Assembly: GCA_039024295.1 (NCBI GenBank)
Contig: JBCDIQ010000115.1
Span: 1-14,724, forward strand
Source of the DNA: JBCDIQ01 sp039024295
GTDB taxonomy: Bacteria > Bacteroidota > Bacteroidia > J057
DNA: 14,724 bases
Reading direction: 5' to 3'
The translations under genes and the position numbers were made by a program. The notes under the pieces were generated by a model. It worked only from the letters and a program-made list of their open reading frames with translations. It had not been told where the DNA came from and made no database searches. Shown one piece after another: positions 1 through 8,369 of the stretch (its first letter is position 1; every line of letters begins with the position of its first letter).

Positions 1-1347
1 AATTTGGTGTGTTACCTTGTTCAGGCTGTGCTTCCGGCGTATTTTGATGAGAAAAAGGGCGCGGGTGAACCGGGCAAAGTTCAAATAGGCCTCCTTTTGT
101 GCATCAGTCATTACCTTGCGGCGGCGAATGTAGGTCCGAAAAGTGCCACATAGGGAAAGCAGGGGCTCAATTTCTCTGCACTCGTAGTAAATCTTAAGCA
201 ATAGGAGGTTGTAGCTGATTCGATAAAACGGGTCAATAAACTCCACCTGCATGAGGTACCGTAGGGCCTTGCTGTACTCCTTACGGTAGGAGCAGAGGTG
301 GGCTAAGTTGTAGTGGAAAACCCCGTCCCGATATTGCTGTTCTATGCGATCTTTATACGTATGGATAAAGGATTCTGTCCAGTCGTATTCTCCCAATCTA
401 AGGCCCAGGGTCGTGATATTTTTATAATTATTGGTGGATAGCATGCTTCCCTCAAATATCACGTTGTATTCCAGCATGAGTTGATACAGCTCAAACATTT
501 CACGAAGAAATTCCTTGTGTCCTTTGCGATGCTGTCGGTTGCAGAAGTTGATTGCAAAGATGCATAGGTTAACCAGGTCTTCAGGAGAAAAATTACTGGC
601 TTGTTGCTGGATTAATTGCTTAAAACGATGGTAATGATCGGAAGTTTGCTCAAAATTCAACACATGAAAATATGCCTGAATAATGTAAGGTAGTCTCTCC
701 AGGTGGTCTTTTACATAGGCAATAATTCCTTTAAGTAGCCCCGCCGTTGGGTGTTGCCAGGATAGGAGGCCTGTGGCATAGTGAATGGTACAAGCAAAGC
801 TCAATTTTTCAGTAATAAAGTAATGGTCCAGGGATTCCATGAAAGGTTGCAAGTCTTGTGGGGCCAGTCTGCCCTCAGTCTGTAAGCGGTAGTTATATCG
901 CATTTCTTCGAGTTCTATGGCGTGCTGAAAATAGATGGAATTTTGATGTGGATAAGTCGCCAACAACTCATCTCCCCGCTCTAACTCACGTTTGGTAAGG
1001 GTGTGTAATTCGCGCCGGGCTAAGTTTCTCAACAAGGCGGTATTTGTTTCCCTTTGAGCAAGTTCCATTTCTTGCTGACTCAAAAATTTCAATAGTAATT
1101 TAAAGAGGTATTTCCGCAAGGTCCGCATTTGAACATCCTCGTAGGGCTGACCAGGATAGAGTTCCTGATATATTTTTTGGAAGCTTATTTCAAAGTCCGG
1201 ATAGTAAGGTTTGGTTAAATCGAAAAACTTTACCGTATCCCTGTGGGTAATGAAATAAGGAGAGTGTACGAATCGGTCAAACTGCTCAAATTCTTCCGTC
1301 TCCAACTGTTGTAGCAGCCTGAATACCTTTGGTAGTTTGTTGTTCAT
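1..1347 (-). CDS. Uncharacterised helical (TPR-like) Bacteroidota protein, 5' part only
   Basis: The reverse strand is open from an ATG at 1347 to base 1, giving 449 codons without a stop, so the C-terminus lies outside the window. The protein has no signal peptide or membrane segment and is probably cytoplasmic. It starts MNNKLPKVFRLL and soon carries FDRFVHSPYF (residues 23-32), followed by a long run of amphipathic helices rich in Leu, Tyr, Phe, Glu and Arg. The style resembles an alpha-solenoid or TPR-like fold, but I cannot place clean TPR consensus repeats. From memory, proteins starting with a 'xLxxLxxxEFxxFxxFxxSPxF' pattern are frequent in Saprospiraceae and have no assigned function. 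It is divergent from the protease gene at 1515, with 167 bases between the two starts. That spacer is AT-rich and shows only poor matches to the Bacteroidota promoter consensus on either strand. No function is assigned. Confidence 0.85.
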   Translation of the reverse strand, partial: MNNKLPKVFRLLQQLETEEFEQFDRFVHSPYFITHRDTVKFFDLTKPYYPDFEISFQKIYQELYPGQPYEDVQMRTLRKYLFKLLLKFLSQQEMELAQRETNTALLRNLARRELHTLTKRELERGDELLATYPHQNSIYFQHAIELEEMRYNYRLQTEGRLAPQDLQPFMESLDHYFITEKLSFACTIHYATGLLSWQHPTAGLLKGIIAYVKDHLERLPYIIQAYFHVLNFEQTSDHYHRFKQLIQQQASNFSPEDLVNLCIFAINFCNRQHRKGHKEFLREMFELYQLMLEYNVIFEGSMLSTNNYKNITTLGLRLGEYDWTESFIHTYKDRIEQQYRDGVFHYNLAHLCSYRKEYSKALRYLMQVEFIDPFYRISYNLLLLKIYYECREIEPLLSLCGTFRTYIRRRKVMTDAQKEAYLNFARFTRALFLIKIRRKHSLNKVTHQI

Positions 1348-1514
1348 GACGATAAATATCTCACAAAATATAATAAGCAGACTGAATAATGTTTGATAAC
1401 TTATGAATATAGCCATTTTTGCTATTTAGTGCTATTTTTCTTGCTCACATTTAAGGGTTTTTGTCTTTTGATGGGTTAGAGGAATGGGCTTTTTTGGAAT
1501 CATAAAAAAATGCC

Positions 1515-4500
1515 ATGAAATTTCAACCTATTCTATTGATGCTTTTCTGGGGTTGTTGGCAGTTAGGGATAAATGCCCCTTTGTTTTCCCAGAGTTTAAG
1601 TAGCCCTACCAATCGAATATTGATTGAGCGACTTGTGCCTGGGCAAGAACAAGTCTTAGATTACCCGGGTCTAGAAAGGGTGTGCACCTCCGGCACCATG
1701 GAAGTGTACCAAATGGAAGTGACGTATGATCTTCGCGACCCGCGTTTGCTGGCCCAGCTTGCCCAGATACGTCGCCAGCCAGGGATTCTCAGGGCAGAGC
1801 CAGACCATCGCTACTATGCGAGCATGATTCCATCTGACTCAGCATTTAGGCGACAGTGGGGACTACGCAACCAGGGGTTTGAGGGTGGCAAGCCCGGCTT
1901 GGATATCGATGCCATTGCAGCCTGGGACATCCAGACAGGATCCGACACACTGGTGGTGGGAGTATTAGATTCGGGCGTTGACTGGCAGCACCCGGATTTG
2001 GTTGAAAATATTTGGCAAAACCTCGGAGAAGATGCTGATGGAGATGGGCATGTTTTAGAGCTTGTGAATGGTGTATGGCAGTTTGATCCAGGCGACCAAA
2101 ACGGAATAGACGATGATGGGAATGGCTTTGCGGATGACTTTATTGGGTGGGACTTTTTCAACAACGATAACGACCCTACAGATGACCATTTGTTCAGTCA
2201 CGGGACTCATGTAGCCGGCATTATTGCCGCAAGGGGAAATAATTCGAGAGGCGTGACAGGGGTTTCCTGGAGGTCGAAAATCATGCCCTTGAAATTTCTC
2301 AATGCAGATGGAGGCGGGTTTGCTTCGGGTGCCATCCAGGCATTGGACTATGCTCGGACCATGGGGGCTGATATGACCAACAATAGCTGGGGAGGCGGCG
2401 GATTCAACCAGTCTCTGTCTGATGCCATTGGCCGTGTAGGCCAGGCAGGCCAGTTGTTCATTGCTGCTGCGGGTAATAATAATGGAAATAACAATGACCG
2501 GGCAGCCCTTTACCCCGCATCGTACCCCCAGGATCATATCATCTCAGTTTTAGCCACTGATTTCAACGATACCCTGCCAAGGTTTACCAATATTGGGCCC
2601 GCAACTGTGGATCTGGGTGCCCCTGGACTGGGAATTTACAGTACCATTAAGGGCGGATATGCCTACCTGAGCGGCACCTCCATGGCCGCCCCTTTTGTAG
2701 CCGGAGCCGCCTTACTTGTATGGTCAGAATTTCCGAATTTCAACGCTGCCCGGGTAAAGGAACAGCTTCTGAGGTCTGTTGATTTCGCGCCTGCACTGTT
2801 GGGTAAATGCGTTACTTCCGGCAGGCTCAACCTGTTTCGGGCGGTAGTTCAACCTGCCCGTTTCCAGGCTACCCTAAGCCCCATTGAAGGCAGTGACCTG
2901 ACCACCACTGAAACGGGTGGTTATTTTCTATTTGGGGGCACAGATGGATTTGAGCTGGGAAACCTCAATCGGGAAGGTCAAACCCAGTGGGGCGTACAAT
3001 GGGGAACGGGTACAGGTGCCCGCGGGAGCCAACTCCTTTTGAGTCCCGGTAACCAGCTATGGCTTACCGGAAGTGGAACGGGGCCATTAGGTGGACAAGA
3101 CGGTTTACTGGCCCAATTAGACACCTCCCGGCAGGTAAACTTTGCCTTTGCATACGGCAGTTCAGGTGATGACGAGATTAAGGCCATCGCTCAGCCAGAA
3201 CCCAACCGCTGGTGGATCAGCGGCACTACCAATGGATTTGGGCTTGCGAATCCGGCCGGATGGGTGGCAGAGTTGGATTCTTTTGGCACTGTACGTTGGG
3301 GCTATGCCTTGTCTTATGGGAATTACTCGGTAGACATAACGGCAATGGAGGCATATCCTGAAGGGGGGGGCGTCATGGCCGGAAACCTCACTCGGCCTAC
3401 AGATACAGCTGCTTTTGTGGTCAAATTGGACGATACTGGGCAGGTAGACTGGTCAGAGGTGTTTCGCCTGGCCGGATATGCCCACATTCGCATAGATCAA
3501 GTCGCCATTTCCCTTGAAGATGGCGACAGTGAGGACATTGCGCTCTCAGGAATTGTACGGGGTACACCAGGTACATTTCCCATACTGGTGCTCCTGGAAG
3601 ATGAAGAAGTAGAAGAAATTGTGCGCTACCAAGTCCCTCAGCCCGGAGGCAACGTACAGGTAGCTGCCAGGCAATTGGGCTGGGCGGTTTCAACTGCCCT
3701 GGACATAGGAGGAACATTCCCTTTAGGCTTATTGCTGGTGGAGGAAGAGGGAGAGGTAGAATCTGCGTGGGCCTATCAGGCAAATAACCGTGCAGCTTCG
3801 GGCGTATCCTTCGTGAAGCACCCAGACCAGGGGTGGGCGGCATTGGCACAAGTAGACTCCCTCATACCCTATCTTGTAAAGTCGGACCCTAGTGGATTTT
3901 CGGGATGCCTAGGCTCAAATCCGGTCATTTCAGAAGATCAGAATGGTATTGTGCAGGTACTAAATTTACCCGTTCAGTCACGCCCCATTACGGTGGGCCG
4001 CCAAATATTGACACGAACCCTAGCAACTGCTGCGTACTCGGATACTGTTTTTTGTACCAATGTCAATTGTAGCACCGTGGCACGGGCCACGTTAAGTGCT
4101 CAAACAAGCTGCGAAAATGGCAGTGTGCAATTCGTCAACAATTCAGTGAATGCCTCTCAATTTCGTTGGGAGATTAATGGCCTTCCTGAAGCTTCCTCCA
4201 CCAATTTTACGTTCCAGCCTGGAGATACCGGCTTATTCGAAATTACCTTGATAGCTCAAGACGGTGTATGTACAGATAGCCGCAGCTTTTTTATTCCAGT
4301 CGCGCCAGAACCAGTCGTTAGCATACGAGATACGACCCATTGTGGAGCTGCTGTACGCATCAATGGCCCGGCGGGAGCCCTTAGATATTCCTGGAAGGAC
4401 CTCAGCGGAAATGTCCTAGATACCAATTCAGTTTTCATTCTTCGTACCAGCGGTACTTACGAATTAGAAGTGGAAGATGCATGTGGCAATACCGCAGATG

Positions 4501-5993
4501 ATCAATTTTTGGTCACCCTTCAGCCAGGGTGTGTATGGCCTGGCGATGTGAATACAGATGGAGAAGTGAACATGGTAGATTTTCTACAGCTTGGACTGGT
4601 GCAGGGACAAACCGGCCCAGCTCGGCCCAATGCTTCTCTTGCTTTCACCTCCCAAAATGCCCCTGACTGGGGGAGTACGTTTAGCCCTACCAACACCTAT
4701 GCCGCAGCCATCAACCTGAAGCATGCCGATTGCGATGGCAATGGCACCCTTAACGTAACCGATGATGCGAGAGCTATTGCCCAAAATTACCGGACCTTTC
4801 CTGCTTCTGATGTTGACAGCTTGAGTAGTGGTACAGTGTTAAGCTTATTTTCCAATCAGAATGCCTTGGCGCCTGGCGATACCCTTGAGGTAGAAGTGCA
4901 GCTCACTACCCAAAATGGGGCGAATATTGCCAATGCTTACGGGGTAGCTTTCCAATTGAACTATAATATTCCCTTACAAAATTCGCCAGGACTCACCACA
5001 ACTGGATCTTGGCTAGGAATGGAAGGGCAAGACATGGCCCGGCTTCAGTACCTGGATACAGCAAATCTAAGGTTGGATGTGGGCTTGGTACGGTTAAATC
5101 AAGTGAACCGTGTAGGTAAAGGTACCATTGCCAAGGGAATCATTATTGTAGTGGTAGATGATATTGGTATTTACGGCCCCCTGGCTGAGCGTGCATTCTT
5201 CACCATGACGGCCACCCGTGCGATCCTGATTCAAAATGATGGAAGTGAAATCCCGGTAAGCCTTTCGCGTACCAACCATACGGTGAGCTTACCACTCGAA
5301 ATTCCGCGCTTATCTTTTGACGCTCAGGCTTGGCTCCAAGGTCCCTTTAAGCTCGGGTCCAATGAAATGTCAACAGATTTATATACCCAGGGGCTTCTTC
5401 CCTTAAATTCGCCTTATGCAACGGCTCCACAGAACGTGCCTTTTTTACCTCCTCGCACCGTAGACTGGGTAATGATTGAGCTGCGAGATGAAAACGATGT
5501 TCAGCAAGTGGTGCTTCAACAGGCGGCACTGATTAGAAATAATGGCAGCATTGTGGATCCGGTTTCGCGTGAACCCCTTGTCCTGTCAGCGGCTTCCGGT
5601 AATTATTATGTGGCACTTTGGCACCGGAATCACCTGCGCGTGGTAACAAGGCAGCCTGTTACGTTTTCTGGTAGCAGGCCCACCATCCTTAATTTTTCTG
5701 ATCCCAATCTATTTGCAGGCAATTCCCCTCTTGTGGAAATGGCTCCCGGTCAGTTTGGGTTATGGGCAGGGGATGTGGACCAAAACGGAGAGGTCAAATT
5801 TAGTGGGCCGGGAAATGACAGGAGGCTACTTCTGCTGGAACTCAACGGCGAACCTACCGCAGTTTCCCGAGGCTATTTGCCAGAGGATGTCAACCTGGAT
5901 GGAGAGGTAAATTATCTTGGGCCAGGCAATGACCGTGAAGCCATGCAGCCCAATGGGGATGCCAATACGATAAACCAATCCGGATTAAAATAA
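1515..5993 (+). CDS. Secreted S8 (subtilisin-like) serine protease with propeller-like, PKD/Ig-like, dockerin-like and cohesin-like modules
   Basis: This 1492-residue protein begins with a signal peptide (about 1-26, ending LFSQ). An inhibitor-like propeptide follows (about 34-100). The subtilase domain spans about 115-445, with catalytic D152 (VLDSGVD), H229 (SHGTHVAG) and S389 (SGTSMAAP), and oxyanion N321 (AAAGNNNG). An Asp/Asn-rich insert (171-224) before the His is probably calcium-binding. Residues about 450-850 repeat 'W...LDS.G...W' units, suggesting a beta-propeller. Two PKD/Ig-like domains follow (about 855-1000). A dockerin-like module has Ca-binding loops at D1011 (DVNTDGEVN) and D1074 (DGNGTLNVTDD). 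Then come a cohesin-like beta domain (about 1100-1256) and a conserved C-terminal module with VDWV (1316), RNHL (1371) and loops at D1420 and D1458, each ending GPGNDR. No T9SS sorting domain is visible. The probable role is extracellular proteolysis. The ATG at 1510 is out of frame. The gene is probably co-transcribed with the one at 6189. Confidence 0.93.
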   Translation: MKFQPILLMLFWGCWQLGINAPLFSQSLSSPTNRILIERLVPGQEQVLDYPGLERVCTSGTMEVYQMEVTYDLRDPRLLAQLAQIRRQPGILRAEPDHRYYASMIPSDSAFRRQWGLRNQGFEGGKPGLDIDAIAAWDIQTGSDTLVVGVLDSGVDWQHPDLVENIWQNLGEDADGDGHVLELVNGVWQFDPGDQNGIDDDGNGFADDFIGWDFFNNDNDPTDDHLFSHGTHVAGIIAARGNNSRGVTGVSWRSKIMPLKFLNADGGGFASGAIQALDYARTMGADMTNNSWGGGGFNQSLSDAIGRVGQAGQLFIAAAGNNNGNNNDRAALYPASYPQDHIISVLATDFNDTLPRFTNIGPATVDLGAPGLGIYSTIKGGYAYLSGTSMAAPFVAGAALLVWSEFPNFNAARVKEQLLRSVDFAPALLGKCVTSGRLNLFRAVVQPARFQATLSPIEGSDLTTTETGGYFLFGGTDGFELGNLNREGQTQWGVQWGTGTGARGSQLLLSPGNQLWLTGSGTGPLGGQDGLLAQLDTSRQVNFAFAYGSSGDDEIKAIAQPEPNRWWISGTTNGFGLANPAGWVAELDSFGTVRWGYALSYGNYSVDITAMEAYPEGGGVMAGNLTRPTDTAAFVVKLDDTGQVDWSEVFRLAGYAHIRIDQVAISLEDGDSEDIALSGIVRGTPGTFPILVLLEDEEVEEIVRYQVPQPGGNVQVAARQLGWAVSTALDIGGTFPLGLLLVEEEGEVESAWAYQANNRAASGVSFVKHPDQGWAALAQVDSLIPYLVKSDPSGFSGCLGSNPVISEDQNGIVQVLNLPVQSRPITVGRQILTRTLATAAYSDTVFCTNVNCSTVARATLSAQTSCENGSVQFVNNSVNASQFRWEINGLPEASSTNFTFQPGDTGLFEITLIAQDGVCTDSRSFFIPVAPEPVVSIRDTTHCGAAVRINGPAGALRYSWKDLSGNVLDTNSVFILRTSGTYELEVEDACGNTADDQFLVTLQPGCVWPGDVNTDGEVNMVDFLQLGLVQGQTGPARPNASLAFTSQNAPDWGSTFSPTNTYAAAINLKHADCDGNGTLNVTDDARAIAQNYRTFPASDVDSLSSGTVLSLFSNQNALAPGDTLEVEVQLTTQNGANIANAYGVAFQLNYNIPLQNSPGLTTTGSWLGMEGQDMARLQYLDTANLRLDVGLVRLNQVNRVGKGTIAKGIIIVVVDDIGIYGPLAERAFFTMTATRAILIQNDGSEIPVSLSRTNHTVSLPLEIPRLSFDAQAWLQGPFKLGSNEMSTDLYTQGLLPLNSPYATAPQNVPFLPPRTVDWVMIELRDENDVQQVVLQQAALIRNNGSIVDPVSREPLVLSAASGNYYVALWHRNHLRVVTRQPVTFSGSRPTILNFSDPNLFAGNSPLVEMAPGQFGLWAGDVDQNGEVKFSGPGNDRRLLLLELNGEPTAVSRGYLPEDVNLDGEVNYLGPGNDREAMQPNGDANTINQSGLK

Positions 5994-6034
5994 ACGGTCC
6001 GCTGAGAAATTATATAGGCGAAACAGTCGCTGTC

Positions 6035-6055
6035 ATGTCGAACTTGTTGAGACAT
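6035..6055. repeat. REP-like short palindrome in the intergenic spacer
   Basis: This 21-base imperfect palindrome has arms ATGTC and GACAT around the core GAACTTGTT. The two positions inside the 5-bp stem are G-A mismatches, then one A-T pair closes a five-base loop. From memory it matches, in length and core, a dispersed bacterial repeat of the form CATCCTGAACTTGTT...GGATCT, with paired changes in both arms that keep the stem. No second copy was seen in this window. It may act as a processing or mRNA-stabilising hairpin between the protease gene and the next gene, or be an inert dispersed repeat. Confidence 0.4.
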
Positions 6056-6188
6056 CTATTAAGTTTATGGAAATCAGGTTTTTATATCTTATTGGGTTCC
6101 TCAAGCTTGATTCAAATGACATACTGATTGAGAGAATCCAAAGAAATTGTCAGAGAACCATACAAATGAGTCTATCATCCTAAAGCCT

Positions 6189-6974
6189 ATGAAACGCAAG
6201 ATTATTTTTCATCTCGTTTTGCTTAACCTGAGTGGGATACTTTTCCCCCAGGCCACTCACGCGCAAATTGACATTCGCCTGGAAATACAGAACAATGAGG
6301 CTGTTATCAGTTTGGTTTCTGATCGGATTGTCCAGGGAGTGGTGTCTAATCTCCAGTTTACCTTGGCATGGGAGAATACGCCCTCTTTGCTGGGGGGGCT
6401 TCAGCAGCCTCTAGGGCCAGATGTATACCTGCCTGCCGTCGCCAATGACAGCCTGTTAAACCAAGGCAATAAATATTACCAAATATTCACAGCCTTTGGG
6501 CTGGAAAGGCTGTCAGCAAGCGGTGCCCAATGGAGCACAGGGGATGTAGTGGAAATTTTACGGATTCCGTTGAATGGGCAGGCGCTAACGCTACAAATTG
6601 CAGAAGATACGTTTGCTACTTCACAAAATGGAGGCTTCTATTTGGAGTTGGACGGGGTGGATGTTACCGGAAATATTCAGAATATTCTGCTTAGTGTTGC
6701 ACCGTATGATCAAAGTTCATACATTTCGAATCTGAGAGTATTTCCAAATCCGGCGACAGATGTTGTGCAGGCTCGATTTCATGTCCAACATCGAATCCCC
6801 GTAAGGTGGAGGTTGTTAAACCAGGAAGGCAAGCAGATGGCTGCAGCATCCATCCAAGCAGAAGAGGGCCAAAATCAATTTTCTGTCAAATTGACTAATT
6901 TTCCCAAAGGGATTTACGTTTTATACATTCAAAGTGACACCTTTGCAGATGCAAAGAAGCTAATAATAAAGTAA
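6189..6974 (+). CDS. Secreted T9SS-sorted protein, possibly with a cohesin-like domain
   Basis: I take the start at 6189 because the protein then opens with a standard signal peptide, MKRKIIFHLVLLNL... ending ATHA|Q at about residue 25. An in-frame ATG at 6147 would add 14 polar residues ahead of it. The mature part (26 to about 170 of 261) is all-beta in character, with alternating hydrophobic strands (DIRLEIQNNEAVISLVSD). It resembles the cohesin-like beta domains seen in Bacteroidota secreted proteins, although I cannot confirm the fold. Residues about 180-261 form a T9SS type A sorting domain: LRVFPNPATD (183-192), then G-KQMAAASI and a terminal GIYVLYIQSD...KLIIK block. It should therefore cross the outer membrane by T9SS and be released or surface-attached after removal of this domain. 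It lies 195 bases after the protease gene and shares its terminator. A partner or anchor role for the protease is inferred. Confidence 0.85.
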   Translation: MKRKIIFHLVLLNLSGILFPQATHAQIDIRLEIQNNEAVISLVSDRIVQGVVSNLQFTLAWENTPSLLGGLQQPLGPDVYLPAVANDSLLNQGNKYYQIFTAFGLERLSASGAQWSTGDVVEILRIPLNGQALTLQIAEDTFATSQNGGFYLELDGVDVTGNIQNILLSVAPYDQSSYISNLRVFPNPATDVVQARFHVQHRIPVRWRLLNQEGKQMAAASIQAEEGQNQFSVKLTNFPKGIYVLYIQSDTFADAKKLIIK

Positions 6975-7023
6975 CCCGTTCTTTTATATTGCCTTTTCCA
7001 GGCAGATTTAACAGTCTGTCTAA

Positions 7024-7053
7024 GTCTCAGCCCACCAAGCTGAGGCTTTTTTT
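7024..7053 (+). terminator. Rho-independent terminator of the protease/T9SS pair
   Basis: The arms GTCTCAGC (7024-7031) and GCTGAGGC (7039-7046) form an 8-bp stem with one T-G wobble and a 7-base loop. Seven T residues follow directly (7047-7053). It lies 50 bases after the stop at 6974 and should end transcription from the two upstream genes. Confidence 0.85.
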
Positions 7054-7328
7054 ATGTGCACGTGCCAGGAAGAATGGAATACAGAGCCATCGTCAAAACC
7101 CCTGTTCCTTAATTACCCTTTATTCATATTCTTATTTTTTCATATCACATTTACATTTTTTTGATCAAAAAAATTATTTCTCAAAACTCCTAAGATGCTT
7201 TTTATCCATAAAAAAGCATTTAAAATAGCGATCGATTAGCTCACTTTCCAGTTTCTTTGATTTTTATTTTGAGGAGCTGGTCTACTACTTTTGAATTGTC
7301 ACCTAAACCAAACGACTCTTCAAAAGCA
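7054..7328. other. AT-rich spacer with one AT-rich hairpin; no gene seen
   Basis: This stretch between the terminator and the barrel gene is AT-rich and holds no convincing coding sequence. The only clear structure is an inverted repeat at 7195-7219: arms ATGCTTTTT and AAAAAGCAT (9 bp, perfect) with a 7-base loop. It is followed by only a short T/A run, so it is a poor terminator in either direction and may be a leader hairpin or protein-binding site. A one-mismatch -7-like box (TTATTTTG, 7264-7271) is present without a good -33 partner. It would fit a start at 7329 better than one at 7257. Confidence 0.5.
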
Positions 7329-8369
7329 ATGGCAACCAAGACCCCAAATAACCTCCAAATCCTGATGGGTACCAAGGCTCGCCTTATGGTAGCTCAGGTG
7401 CTTTTCATGGCACTTCTGCTGAGTGGCAACCTGCAAGCTCAGCACCGTGGCACACGCTTTCAACTACAAGCTCGTAAGCAGTATCGGCTTGCCGACAAGG
7501 TACGGCTCAACCTCCAGGGGCAACTCCAACTGAACCAAGAGGTAATGGGATTCAGATTTGAAAATCCTGCCAATGCCGACCCATTCTTCAATGAGATTGA
7601 TTTTATTGATCCTGACTTCCTCAGGCCTGAGGGAAGTGGTCGATACGACGACGATGATGACTATGACGACGAGGACGAAAATGATGAAGGAGACAATGAT
7701 GATGATGGCGACGATAAGGGTGACGACGACGACGATGACGATGACGAGGATGATGAAGATTATAGTGATGATGACGACGATGACAACCCCGGCAACAATG
7801 GTGCTGGTATCGATGGCTCGCCCACTCCAAATGACGTCCCTGCTCCAAATGGTCAAGGCCGTAGGTTAGTTTGGAACCCTGATTTCTCCGAGCTGAGGGC
7901 AGCGACTTCCATTGCCCTTCGGGTAGATCTTCCACAAAATTTCAGGCTAATCGGTGGCTACCAGTACAATATCCGTCCTGAACGGAATACCCAACGAGTT
8001 TTTACAGACATAGCCCATCGGTTTCGTCCCAAGAAAAGTGACCTGACCTTGATTTCACGCATTCGCTGGCAAACCGACTTTCGAGAACGCAATGATCGAC
8101 TTGTCATGAGAAACCACATAAGGGCAAGGGTTCACATGATTCTCAGGAAGAAAAAAGAAAAGCTTAACCCCTTTGCAAATGCTGAGCTCATGTACCGGGT
8201 TAATGAAGACCGAAACGGATTTAACCGATACCGCCTGGCGGTAGGAGCTGACTGGAGATTAACTAAGTGGCTGGGTTTGAGAGCAACCTATGTGTATCAA
8301 AGGCGGCTCGATACCGAAGAGCTTAACCAATCAAGCGTACTCAATATTGCAACCCGAATTCGATTGTAA
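7329..8369 (+). CDS. Outer-membrane beta-barrel protein, DUF2490-like, with an Asp-rich insert
   Basis: The product is probably an outer-membrane barrel of 346 residues. With the start at 7329 it begins MATKTPNNLQ and has an export signal ending GNLQAQ at about residue 38. ATGs at 7257 (longer) and 7365 (26-residue signal peptide, MGTKARLMVAQ) are possible starts. Residues about 45-76 and 185-346 alternate polar and aromatic residues in strands typical of DUF2490-type barrels, such as LRVDLPQNFRLIGGYQYNIR, and the C-terminal strand ends in TRIRL. Between them is an acidic tract (residues 107-152; 37 of 46 are Asp or Glu) followed by a Gly/Pro/Asn linker. This tract should sit in a surface loop and could bind calcium. 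The gene stands alone between a terminator and the P-loop gene 113 bases on. No visible terminator separates it from that gene, so read-through is possible. Its precise function is unknown. Confidence 0.75.
   Translation: MATKTPNNLQILMGTKARLMVAQVLFMALLLSGNLQAQHRGTRFQLQARKQYRLADKVRLNLQGQLQLNQEVMGFRFENPANADPFFNEIDFIDPDFLRPEGSGRYDDDDDYDDEDENDEGDNDDDGDDKGDDDDDDDDEDDEDYSDDDDDDNPGNNGAGIDGSPTPNDVPAPNGQGRRLVWNPDFSELRAATSIALRVDLPQNFRLIGGYQYNIRPERNTQRVFTDIAHRFRPKKSDLTLISRIRWQTDFRERNDRLVMRNHIRARVHMILRKKKEKLNPFANAELMYRVNEDRNGFNRYRLAVGADWRLTKWLGLRATYVYQRRLDTEELNQSSVLNIATRIRL
7647..7784 (+). repeat. GAY (GAC/GAT) trinucleotide low-complexity tract
   Basis: This stretch of 138 bases is built almost wholly from GAC, GAT and GAG/GAA codons. 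It encodes 37 acidic residues out of 46, interrupted by only nine Gly, Asn, Lys, Tyr or Ser residues. It lies in frame inside the barrel gene. GAC and GAT are mixed irregularly, so it is an impure repeat. Length change by slippage would stay in frame whenever whole triplets are gained or lost. Confidence 0.9.

Noticed and set aside
1515..1592. Lipoprotein signal in the protease (Cys14 after LFWG)
   Set aside because: Trp at the -2 position is a poor lipobox, and the hydrophobic region continues past the Cys to a standard signal-peptidase I-type end (FSQ).
2055..2537. Long open reading frame on the reverse strand inside the protease gene
   Set aside because: It overlaps the catalytic domain, which has clear S8 motifs in the forward frame. 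The reverse translation shows no recognisable domain.
3421..3849. Reverse-strand reading frame under the propeller-like region
   Set aside because: Pro/Leu-rich composition typical of a complement frame, with no motif. The forward strand is clearly coding.
6989..7228. Small forward reading frame after the T9SS protein
   Set aside because: It runs through the terminator at 7024-7053 and the AT-rich hairpin, and its composition (Ser, Phe, Lys, Leu) shows no protein-like pattern.
7464..7935. Several alternative frames on both strands across the acidic tract
   Set aside because: They are artefacts of the GAY repeat, which has no stop codons in other frames and yields Met/Thr-, Ile/Val- or His/Arg-rich nonsense.
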